This document shows positions 1 to 5,349 of a stretch of DNA of 8,107 nucleotides, one piece after another. Each line of letters opens with the position of its first letter. Position 1 is the stretch's first letter. The stretch is from PALSA-607 sp036510735 (GTDB lineage Bacteria; Actinomycetota; Actinomycetes; Acidothermales; Acidothermaceae). A model generated the notes under the pieces. It did no database searches. It was not told the origin of the DNA and saw only the letters and a list, made by a program, of their open reading frames with translations. A program made the position numbers and the translations under genes. The stretch spans positions 1-8,107 of the forward strand of contig DATCDK010000189.1 in NCBI GenBank assembly GCA_036510735.1, written 5' to 3'.

Positions 1-1
1 G

Positions 2-556
2 ACTTCCGGTGATGCCCACATCCGGCCGCAGCGCAGCGATGAGTTAGCAGCAGTCGTGGCAGTTGTTGACGAGGCGTACGGGCGTCCGATCGTTGCCGAG
101 CTCGTCACCCAGTTGCAAGAGAGACACGAAGGTCCGGCAAGCGTGTCACTGGTCGCCGAACTCCACGGGGAGATCGTGGGTCATGTCCAGCTCAGCAGAT
201 GCTGGGTGGATGCGCCCGACAGGCTGGTGGAGGTCTTGTCGCTAAGCCCTCTCTCCGTTCTGCCCCGCCATCAAGGCCACGGGATCGGCGGGCGTCTCGT
301 TCGCGAAGCGTTGCAAGCTGCACGGCAGGGCCGGTGGCCGCTGGTGTTCTTGGAGGGATCGCGCGACTACTACTCGCGTTTCGGTTTCGAGGCCGCGCAT
401 CGGCGCGGCTTCATCAGGCCGTCGCCGCGAATCCCAGAGGTAGCGTTTCAAGTCGCGATGCTGCCTGACTGGGAGCCATGGATGACCGGCGGTTTCGTCT
501 ACACCGACGTCTTCTGGGAGCTGGACTGTGTCGGGTTACGCACATCTCGCAGCTGA
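2..556 (+). CDS. GNAT family N-acetyltransferase (YhbS-like), 5' end outside window
   Basis: Probable acetyl-CoA-dependent N-acetyltransferase of the GNAT superfamily, closest in feel to the YhbS type; the acceptor is unknown. The acetyl-CoA-binding motif A is clear around nt 242-300: a beta-strand (LSLSPLSVLP) followed by RHQGHGIGGRL, matching the Q/RxxGxG/A signature. It is followed by the usual strand and the YYSRFGFE stretch (about nt 367-390) typical of GNAT C-terminal halves. A GTG at 56 could be read as a start but has no Shine-Dalgarno sequence. The same frame is open back to base 2 and encodes HIRPQRSDELAAVVAVVDEAYG, which looks like the normal first strand and helix of a GNAT fold. 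The real start is therefore probably upstream of the window and the entry is 5'-partial. It converges on the lipoprotein gene that ends at 567, with 10 bases between stops. Family assignment is firm; substrate is not. Confidence 0.85.
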   Translation, partial: TSGDAHIRPQRSDELAAVVAVVDEAYGRPIVAELVTQLQERHEGPASVSLVAELHGEIVGHVQLSRCWVDAPDRLVEVLSLSPLSVLPRHQGHGIGGRLVREALQAARQGRWPLVFLEGSRDYYSRFGFEAAHRRGFIRPSPRIPEVAFQVAMLPDWEPWMTGGFVYTDVFWELDCVGLRTSRS

Positions 557-566
557 CCACACAGTG

Positions 567-1052
567 TCACTTCGTGAATAGCAGCGTCGCGCCGGGATCG
601 GGTGTTGTTGGGCCGGTCTGGACGCCGAGCAGGCAAGCCTTGCCGGATTCGGGATCCGCGGTGATCAGCACAGCGCTGACCGAGTAGTCGTTACTGGCGG
701 TCGGCGCATCATTCGTCGACGGAGGGGCGATAACGATGGTGGGGAAGGTGCCGATTAGCTTGACGTGAAGCAGCGTGCCCGAGGTGCACGGTGGGCCCAC
801 GTTCGTTTCCGTCTCGGTGCCTACGCCGATCGTGGCTGTTGCGCTGGTGATCGTGGCGGCATCCTTAGCCACCTCTGCTCGGGCGATAGCGACCGCGACG
901 TTGAATTCGTGATCGGTGAGTGAGCCGTGCGCAGGCGAGGAGCTTGAAACACCCCCGCCGTCGAAAACAACAGTGTTCGCGCTGCTCGCGCATCCGCCGA
1001 TCGCGATCGCGATCGCTGCAAGTAGGCAGGCGGTTATCGATGCTGGTGGCAC
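567..1052 (-). CDS. Small predicted lipoprotein, function unknown
   Basis: A 161-residue protein that I do not recognise beyond its export signal. Residues 4-20 form a hydrophobic stretch ending in a lipobox (I18-G-G-C21), so it is likely cleaved before Cys21, lipid-modified and held on the outer face of the membrane. The mature part is Ser/Thr/Ala-rich, with two further cysteines (in GPPCTSG and GKACLLG) that could form a disulfide. The N-terminal region before the hydrophobic core has no Lys or Arg, which is unusual for a signal peptide. The GTG start is supported by a purine-rich GAGGTAGG seven bases upstream, reaching into the last codons of the EamA gene, whose stop lies 8 bases away. 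It is thus the last gene of the minus-strand run. Part of the signal peptide is encoded by a perfect 6-base tandem repeat. Confidence 0.75.
   Translation of the reverse strand: MPPASITACLLAAIAIAIGGCASSANTVVFDGGGVSSSSPAHGSLTDHEFNVAVAIARAEVAKDAATITSATATIGVGTETETNVGPPCTSGTLLHVKLIGTFPTIVIAPPSTNDAPTASNDYSVSAVLITADPESGKACLLGVQTGPTTPDPGATLLFTK
999..1016. repeat. Perfect tandem hexamer repeat GATCGC x3 in a signal-peptide region
   Basis: GATCGC occurs three times in a row, at 999-1004, 1005-1010 and 1011-1016. On the minus strand it encodes alternating Ala-Ile residues (about residues 13-18) in the hydrophobic core of the lipoprotein signal peptide. Gain or loss of a unit would change core length by two residues without breaking the frame. 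It may simply reflect codon choice for an AIAIAI stretch. Confidence 0.85.
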
Positions 1053-1060
1053 AAGCGGAC

Positions 1061-2068
1061 CTACCTCTTCGTCAGATCCCGCTCGGGGACGTAATCGAGC
1101 TCGGGAAGCTCCACTCGAAGTCGCGCTCGTTCGGCCACCACCACGACGCCGGTCAAGATGATAATTCCGCCAGCGATCTCGGCGGCCGTCATGTGCTCAC
1201 CGAGAACACCCCACGCAACAACCGCGCCGACGAGGATCTCGAGCGTGGCGATCACCGTTGCGGACGGCGACGGCAGATACGCGAGCGCCGACATGCCCAG
1301 CAGGTACGCCAACACCGTGCCGACAATCACGACCACGCTCAGCAGGATCCATACGGGCGTGTCATGCCCCGCGAATCGGGCCGAGTGGCCGAGCGCTGAG
1401 AACGGGAAAGTCCAGACGGGCAAGACAAGAGCGAGCACAATTGCACCGACCCCGGCCCCGTACGCCGTCAACTCCAGCACCGGCATTCGCGCGGTCCCGC
1501 GTTCGCCGATCAGGAAATAGGCCGCACATCCCAACGCGCCGCCGGCGCCTGCGACTGAGCCCCACACGTTCAGCTGAAATCCCGACCACGGCTCCGTCAG
1601 CACCACGAGCCCGATGACTGCCAGCGTGACGCCGGCCCACACTGCGCGAGGCTGCGGCCGATGTTGCAGCACCGCCGCGTACACCGCTACCAGCACTACA
1701 GACATGTATTCGAACAGCAACGCGACGCCGACCGGCAGCCGATCGATCGCAATGAAATAGCAGATCTGCACGGCGACAAAGCCGAGCGAGCCATACGCGA
1801 TCACCAGCCACACATCGGCCCGCGTCCAGCGATAGGCAGGACGCCTGCTGCTCAGGCGCCGGCCGACCACAACACCGAGCATGACGACTGCGGCCATCGT
1901 GATCCGGAATTGCGCAAGCCGCAGCGGGGTCAGCTCACCGCTCGTCAGTACTGCCTTCGAGAACGGCCCGGCAGCACCGAACGAGATGGCGCTAACGATC
2001 GCAAGCGATACCCCTCGCCGCGGGTGCGGCTCCAACGGCGCCGCATTCACCAACCGATCGCTATCCAC
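1061..2068 (-). CDS. EamA-family (DMT superfamily) transporter
   Basis: A 335-residue polytopic membrane protein, probably a small-metabolite exporter or permease of the drug/metabolite transporter superfamily. After a polar N-terminus of about 20 residues, ten hydrophobic segments can be traced, arranged as two EamA repeats. The first opens with SLAIVSAISFGAAGPFSKA, a typical EamA helix 1 with Gly/Ser/Phe residues. The second repeat begins near WGSVAGAGGALGCAAYFLIG and ends with GEHMTAAEIAGGIIILTGVVVV, the classic last-two-helix pattern. Length fits the family (about 280-340). The start is GTG at 2068; no strong Shine-Dalgarno is visible, and a second in-frame GTG at 2050 is possible. It follows the SRPBCC gene by 23 bases and precedes the lipoprotein gene by 8, so it is very probably cotranscribed with them. 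The substrate cannot be told from sequence. Confidence 0.88.
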   Translation of the reverse strand: MDSDRLVNAAPLEPHPRRGVSLAIVSAISFGAAGPFSKAVLTSGELTPLRLAQFRITMAAVVMLGVVVGRRLSSRRPAYRWTRADVWLVIAYGSLGFVAVQICYFIAIDRLPVGVALLFEYMSVVLVAVYAAVLQHRPQPRAVWAGVTLAVIGLVVLTEPWSGFQLNVWGSVAGAGGALGCAAYFLIGERGTARMPVLELTAYGAGVGAIVLALVLPVWTFPFSALGHSARFAGHDTPVWILLSVVVIVGTVLAYLLGMSALAYLPSPSATVIATLEILVGAVVAWGVLGEHMTAAEIAGGIIILTGVVVVAERARLRVELPELDYVPERDLTKR

Positions 2069-2091
2069 CCACCGAGGCTATCGCCGTCCGC

Positions 2092-2574
2092 TTATTCGAT
2101 GCGCCCGGTTATCAGTTCGGCGAGGTGAGCAAGCGAGTTCGGCAGGTGCGCCGGAGGGAACGGCGGGAATCCGATCCGCTCTCGCGTGGATTGCGAAGCT
2201 GCCGACCAGTCATACGTGAGAGTGACCGCCGTGTTCGCGGTTCCACTCGGCGTGAGGTCGTAGCGCCACTTCCAGCCGCCAAAGCCTAAAGTGCCGTCGT
2301 CGGTCTCGTAGCCTGTCGCCCACGAAATTGTCCACGGCGGCTCGAATACCTCGACTCGATTGGCGGTCTGGTAGTTGCCGTCCGGGTGGCGCGGGTGGTA
2401 CATCCGCATCCGGAAGATCTGCCCGGTGGCGGTCAACGGCTTGCCATCGGCAGCTTCGCAGACCCAGCCGGTGCCATCGATGGCGGCGTGCTTCTCCGGA
2501 TCCGCGAGGACCGCGAAGATTGTCTCCGCCGGCGCGTTGATGACCGTCGCTGCACTCACACTGTCCTCGGCCAT
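2092..2574 (-). CDS. SRPBCC (START/Bet v1-like) family protein
   Basis: A 160-residue protein of the SRPBCC helix-grip fold, which forms a deep hydrophobic ligand pocket; members include polyketide cyclases, START-like and Coq10-like proteins. The N-terminus (VSAATVINAPAETIFAVLAD) is the signature first strand followed by a helix, then DPEKHAAIDG. A Trp/Gly-rich central sheet and a long C-terminal helix (PPAHLPNSLAHLAELI) follow, as expected. I chose the ATG at 2574 because homology-like sequence begins there. The frame continues 33 codons upstream, but that extension lies over the neighbouring zinc-ribbon gene and looks like shadow sequence. The start is only 4 bases after the stop of the upstream gene and has no clear Shine-Dalgarno, so translation probably depends on coupling. 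Fold assignment is good; the ligand is unknown. It need not be related to molybdenum metabolism. Confidence 0.85.
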   Translation of the reverse strand: MAEDSVSAATVINAPAETIFAVLADPEKHAAIDGTGWVCEAADGKPLTATGQIFRMRMYHPRHPDGNYQTANRVEVFEPPWTISWATGYETDDGTLGFGGWKWRYDLTPSGTANTAVTLTYDWSAASQSTRERIGFPPFPPAHLPNSLAHLAELITGRIE

Positions 2575-2578
2575 ATCG

Positions 2579-2890
2579 CTACCGAAGCTCGCGAGTCGAA
2601 CGGCGAGATCTGCTGTTCCAGCACGGAGTGTGCCAGTGCCGACGCTGGTCGACCGCGAGACTCGGCCACACAACGACGTGCGGAGTGGTCGGCCTGATCT
2701 CCTGATTGCAGCCGGGGCAGCGATACGTCTTAGTCGACGAGACGCCAGTCAGGCGCCGCACAATCCATTCTTCGCCGCGGGCGTCGACCTCAACGAACTG
2801 GAAACCACCGGTCAATCCGGTGTCGCCGTCTTCGTCTGCAGCAACACTGGACGCCGACCGGCGGGTCGGCCGGGTTCGGCGCGGACTCAT
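2579..2890 (-). CDS. Small zinc-binding-type protein (CxxC...HxxC), conserved actinobacterial type
   Basis: A 103-residue basic protein. The first ~25 residues are Arg/Ser-rich and probably disordered. The core runs from about residue 40 (EEWIVRRLTG) through KTYRCPGCNQEI (Cys58, Cys61) to HWHTPCW (His85, His87, Cys90). Paired CxxC and HxxC motifs suggest one bound zinc in a small ribbon or treble-clef-like fold. Similar small actinobacterial proteins are, from memory, often labelled 'ATP/GTP-binding protein' in automatic annotation; I see no Walker A or B motif to justify that. Its ATG overlaps the fdhD stop (ATGA at 2887-2890) and it has no strong Shine-Dalgarno of its own, so it is translationally coupled to fdhD. 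The next gene starts 4 bases after its stop. A role linked to FdhD is a guess from this coupling only. Confidence 0.8.
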   Translation of the reverse strand: MSPRRTRPTRRSASSVAADEDGDTGLTGGFQFVEVDARGEEWIVRRLTGVSSTKTYRCPGCNQEIRPTTPHVVVWPSLAVDQRRHWHTPCWNSRSRRSTRELR

Positions 2891-3723
2891 GCCGACACCG
2901 TCAGTGCAACGCGATCCGCTCCCGCGTAGACGTTCATCGACGTCCCGCGAAGGAATCCGACCAGCGTCATGCCAACGGACTCAGCGAACTCGGCGGCCAA
3001 GCTCGACGGGGCCGACACGGCGGCTAGCACCGGAATGCCTGCTACGTAAGCCTTTTGTACCAACTCGAACGATGCGCGACCGCTGACCATCAGCACCGTG
3101 CCGGCAAGTGGCAGTCGCTTCTCACGCAGCGCCCAGCCGACCACCTTGTCGACCGCGTTGTGCCGGCCGACGTCTTCACGCAACGCCAGCAACTCGGCGT
3201 CCGGTGTGAAAAGACCCGCGGCGTGCAAACCACCCGTGCGCTCGAACACTTTCTGCGCCTCGCGCAGCTTGTCGGGTAGCGACGACAACATGGCCGGAGT
3301 CACCGACGTACGGTCAGCGTGCAGATCGAAACGCGACCGAACCGTCACGGCGTCGATGCTTGCCTTGCCGCAGACACCACACGAGCTGGTCGCGTAGAAG
3401 TTGCGCGCCGCACTCGCGTCGACCAACGGCGCCTCATCTGACAGCACCAGGTCGATCACGTTGTAGGTGTTGCGACCCGCGTCGTCGGCGCCCGCGCAGT
3501 AGCGCAAACCTGAGAGATGGGCGGGGTCGGTGAGCAGACCCTCTGTCCAGGCGAAGCCCGCGACGAGATCGAAATCGTCGCCCGGAGTCCGCATGGTGAC
3601 CGCCATCGACGTGCCGCCGAGACGGATCTCCAGAGGCTCCTCGACCGCCAGCGTGTCAGGGCGTTGCGCCCCGACCCCGTCGTCGAGGTGCAGCACCTGA
3701 CGCCGCTGCGTAACCCGTCCCAT
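2887..3723 (-). CDS. fdhD: Formate dehydrogenase accessory sulfurtransferase FdhD
   Basis: FdhD passes sulfur from a cysteine desulfurase (IscS in E. coli) to the molybdenum cofactor, a step needed for active formate dehydrogenase in the cytoplasm. This 278-residue protein has the family landmarks in order: AVEEPLEIRLGG (about 26-37), the RTPGDDFDLVAGFAWTEGLL block (45-64), the redox cysteine loop SSCGVCGKAS with Cys115 and Cys118, GGLHAAGLF (164-172), REDVGRHNAVDKVVG (182-196) and VSGRASFELVQKA (213 on). Both conserved loop cysteines are present and length is normal. The frame is open to a GTG at 3771, but ATG 3723 gives the usual MGRVTxRR start. No Shine-Dalgarno sits at a normal distance; instead a TANNNT box lies 7 bases upstream, suggesting a leaderless mRNA. 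The last four bases overlap the next gene. No formate dehydrogenase gene is in the window; a MobA-like gene lies about 3.7 kb away. Confidence 0.95.
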   Translation of the reverse strand: MGRVTQRRQVLHLDDGVGAQRPDTLAVEEPLEIRLGGTSMAVTMRTPGDDFDLVAGFAWTEGLLTDPAHLSGLRYCAGADDAGRNTYNVIDLVLSDEAPLVDASAARNFYATSSCGVCGKASIDAVTVRSRFDLHADRTSVTPAMLSSLPDKLREAQKVFERTGGLHAAGLFTPDAELLALREDVGRHNAVDKVVGWALREKRLPLAGTVLMVSGRASFELVQKAYVAGIPVLAAVSAPSSLAAEFAESVGMTLVGFLRGTSMNVYAGADRVALTVSA

Positions 3724-3730
3724 ACCACCC

Positions 3731-3736
3731 AGGGTA
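3731..3736 (-). promoter_or_regulatory. Candidate leaderless -10 element (TACCCT) of fdhD
   Basis: On the minus strand TACCCT fits the actinobacterial -10 consensus TANNNT and ends 7 bases before the fdhD ATG at 3723. This is the spacing expected if transcription starts on the A of the ATG. The absence of a well-placed Shine-Dalgarno agrees with a leaderless transcript. I see no good -35 hexamer, and a TANNNT match is weak evidence alone. Confidence 0.35.
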
Positions 3737-3771
3737 TCCGCGCCAAGCCCGTGCGGTCGCCGAGCGAACAC

Positions 3772-4638
3772 TCAGCTGGACGACGCCTTGGGCGATGTCG
3801 TGGGCGAAGTGCTGGGCGAAGTGCTGACCGGCGGACCGCTGCTAACCGGCGCGGAGGGCAACCCGGACGACGGTGGTGTCGGCAGTTCGGACGACGGCAC
3901 GCCGGCCCACTGCTGCACGACGCGGTGGAACGTCGACGAAACGCCCGTGTTGCTGGTCCACTTCACGTCGAACACGATCTGGTCAGCCGGACCCGTCGCC
4001 GCGATCGCTTGCCAAAACGATGCGCTCTGACCGGGCTTCAACGTTCCGACGTCACAAACCAGCCCACCGGTCACCGGCTTGCAGCTGGTCGTGAAACCAA
4101 TGAACTGGAAGCCCGTCTCGTTGCCGGCCGCCATCGCGTAGGCGTTCACCACGGTGAAGCTGCCGCCGTGCGTGGTGACCGAGCCCTTGTTGGTCACGGT
4201 CATCGTGACCCTCGCGGGGTCACCATCGATGACGGACGCCGGGGTGGTGACCGTCGCGACCAGGCCCTTCGCGGTAGCGGTCGGTTTAACCGTGGGCGTC
4301 GGTGCAATCACCGGCACCGTCGAGGCGGACGCCGAGGCGGCGGGCGAGAGCGACGTGAGCGCGCTGCTGGCAGCAGCGTCCGGACTCGGACTGACGGCTG
4401 GCAGCGACGGGACGGGTCCGACGGTCGAATCGGACGCTGTCGTCGTCCAGACGTGTACCCCGACCGCGGCCGCGACCACGAACGCGGCCGCGGTCAGGGC
4501 GCTTGTTGTCATCCGCATTTGCCGACGTCGGTGCACACCGGCGACAACGGCTTGCAGGCGGTCTGCGCGCGGCTGCGGCGCATCGCTGGCCAGCCGACGC
4601 AGGGCGTTGGCAATGAGTGGGTCGCGTTCGTCGCTCAT
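3772..4638 (-). CDS. Single-pass membrane protein with extracellular DUF11-like domain, coupled to ECF sigma factor
   Basis: A 288-residue protein encoded directly after the sigma gene; the ATGA at 4635-4638 joins the two, and GGAGG at 4643-4647 serves as its ribosome site. Layout: a cytoplasmic arm of about 43 residues ending in an Arg-rich stretch (HRRRQMR), one membrane helix at about 44-64, a Ser/Ala/Pro/Thr linker to about 120, a beta-sandwich-like domain at about 121-245, and a Ser/Pro/Thr tail to the end. The outer domain has VTMTVTNKGSVTTHGGSF and later C-x6-G-x-VCDVGTLKPGQSASF-type sequence (two Cys), like DUF11/CARDB modules. Position and topology suggest an anti-sigma or signal-sensing partner, but I see no HxxxCxxC zinc anti-sigma motif in the short arm, so the role is inferred. 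The frame extends to 4755, but that part overlaps sigma region 4 and is rejected. The tail contains a 12-base tandem repeat. Confidence 0.75.
   Translation of the reverse strand: MSDERDPLIANALRRLASDAPQPRADRLQAVVAGVHRRRQMRMTTSALTAAAFVVAAAVGVHVWTTTASDSTVGPVPSLPAVSPSPDAAASSALTSLSPAASASASTVPVIAPTPTVKPTATAKGLVATVTTPASVIDGDPARVTMTVTNKGSVTTHGGSFTVVNAYAMAAGNETGFQFIGFTTSCKPVTGGLVCDVGTLKPGQSASFWQAIAATGPADQIVFDVKWTSNTGVSSTFHRVVQQWAGVPSSELPTPPSSGLPSAPVSSGPPVSTSPSTSPTTSPKASSS
3789..3824. repeat. 12-bp tandem repeat x3 in C-terminal Ser/Thr/Pro tail
   Basis: TGGGCGAAGTGC occurs at 3801-3812 and 3813-3824, with a diverged copy TGGGCGATGTCG at 3789-3800. Read on the minus strand it encodes the tetrapeptide series STSP, STSP, TTSP near the C-terminus of the DUF11-like membrane protein. 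Unit length is a multiple of three, so copy-number change would lengthen or shorten the tail in frame. Confidence 0.85.
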
Positions 4639-5162
4639 GCGCCCTCCATCCCAGTCGCGAGAGCTGTCTGGGCATCTTGCATTGGCTCGGCAAGCGCCAG
4701 CCGCAGTCGTGCGAGTGCGCGGGCGTTTTGGCTCTTCACTGTTCCGACCGAACATCCGAGTAATGCGGCGACCTGGTTTTCTGACATGTCCTCGTAGTGC
4801 CGCAAGACGACGACCTTGCGCTGCCCGGCGGTGAGGCTGCGCAGTGCGATCGTCAGCCGGTCGCGTTCAGCGAAGGCCTCGGTCGCGTCGTCGGCACCGC
4901 GATCAGTGACGTCGCTCGTGAGCGATTCACGGCCACGATGGCGCCGCCACCAGGACGTGCGGGTGTTGACCATCACCCGGTGCACGTACGCCATCGGGTC
5001 GTCCTGCCGGATCGATGCCCATTTCGGCATCGTCTTTTCCAGGGCGGCCTGCACAAGATCCTCAGCCGCGTGTCGATCCGCCATGAGCAGCCACCCAAGC
5101 CGGAGCAGCGCCCGCTCGTTCGCGCGCACGAAATCAGCGAACTCGGCGTCGATGACGGCCAC
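4635..5162 (-). CDS. SigE-family ECF RNA polymerase sigma factor
   Basis: A 175-residue group 4 (extracytoplasmic-function) sigma factor that would direct RNA polymerase to a small regulon. Region 2 covers about residues 8-76 (FADFVRANERALLRLGWLL, AAEDLVQAALEK, PMAYVHRVMVNTRTSWWRR), with the DLVQ core-binding pattern and the WWRR end typical of the actinobacterial SigE family. Region 4 covers about 100-157, with helix-turn-helix MSENQVAALLGCSVGTVKSQNARAL. The linker is short and there is no extra C-terminal domain. The frame opens at 5249, but GTG 5162 is preferred: AAAGGGG at 5168-5174 lies five bases upstream, and the conserved VIDAEFADFVRA begins there. An ECF-type promoter lies about 30 bases upstream of that start, so autoregulation is likely. 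The stop overlaps the start of the downstream membrane-protein gene, its likely regulator. The inducing signal is unknown. Confidence 0.92.
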   Translation of the reverse strand: MAVIDAEFADFVRANERALLRLGWLLMADRHAAEDLVQAALEKTMPKWASIRQDDPMAYVHRVMVNTRTSWWRRHRGRESLTSDVTDRGADDATEAFAERDRLTIALRSLTAGQRKVVVLRHYEDMSENQVAALLGCSVGTVKSQNARALARLRLALAEPMQDAQTALATGMEGA

Positions 5163-5167
5163 CGCGA

Positions 5168-5174
5168 CCCCTTT
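5168..5174 (-). promoter_or_regulatory. Ribosome binding site fixing the sigma-factor start
   Basis: AAAGGGG on the minus strand, five bases before GTG 5162. No comparable site precedes the more distal ATG at 5249, and that longer reading would start upstream of the predicted promoter. Confidence 0.7.
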
Positions 5175-5190
5175 CGCTGACTCGCCCGGG

Positions 5191-5217
5191 TAGACGCAAC
5201 CGGTCGCCGCAAGGTTG
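5191..5217 (-). promoter_or_regulatory. ECF-type promoter of the sigma operon
   Basis: On the minus strand, CAACC (5217-5213) and CGTCTA (5196-5191) are separated by exactly 16 bases. An AAC-containing -35 and a CGTC -10 at about this spacing are the general form of ECF-sigma promoters. Its place about 30 bases upstream of the sigma start codon fits autoregulation, with transcription expected to start near 5184. A second, inverted CAACC (5197-5201) lies in the spacer. I checked the other CAACC and GGTTG occurrences I noticed in the window by eye and did not find CGTC at this spacing. Confidence 0.6.
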
Positions 5218-5272
5218 TCACAGAGCCCCACCCGCCGCCGTCCAATCAAGGGTGCGCCGGAAGTTGATCACG

Positions 5273-5338
5273 TTAGGCAGCCGTATTGGTCCTTAGGCAG
5301 GTACCTACGCCTGCCTCGGCTAGATGTCGGCTGCCTGA
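5273..5338. promoter_or_regulatory. Nested co-centred inverted repeats: operator or terminator
   Basis: TTAGGCAG stands at 5273-5280 and again at 5293-5300. CTGCCTCG stands at 5311-5318 and CTGCCTGA at 5331-5338. The outer pair (7 of 8 complementary) and the inner pair (6 of 8) share one centre at about 5305.5, and both arms repeat with 20-base spacing. The inner pair extends to a perfect 7-base stem, AGGCAGG (5295-5301) with CCTGCCT (5310-5316), around an 8-base loop. This lies between the lipoprotein stop at 5350 and the sigma promoter at 5217. It could be a T-tract-free terminator for the lipoprotein mRNA, or paired operator sites two helical turns apart. Confidence 0.55.
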
Positions 5339-5349
5339 GGCTCGCTGGC

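Noticed and set aside
559..577. Short hairpin TCAC-TTC-GTGA at the convergent 3' ends as a shared terminator
   Set aside because: Stem of four bases, part of it inside the lipoprotein stop region, no T tract; too weak to annotate.
2579..2890. Calling the small protein ATP/GTP-binding
   Set aside because: No Walker A, Walker B or other nucleotide-binding motif is present; only Cys/His metal-type ligands are seen.
4639..4755. Upstream extension of the DUF11-like membrane protein
   Set aside because: Overlaps sigma region 4 in another frame; ATG 4638 has GGAGG four bases upstream and gives a sensible N-terminus.
3517..4797. Long plus-strand open frame of 426 codons across fdhD, the DUF11-like gene and the sigma 3' end
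   Set aside because: Its translation is Arg/Gly/His-rich low-complexity sequence with no family pattern, no good ribosome site, and it lies antisense to three well-supported genes; a GC-rich shadow frame.
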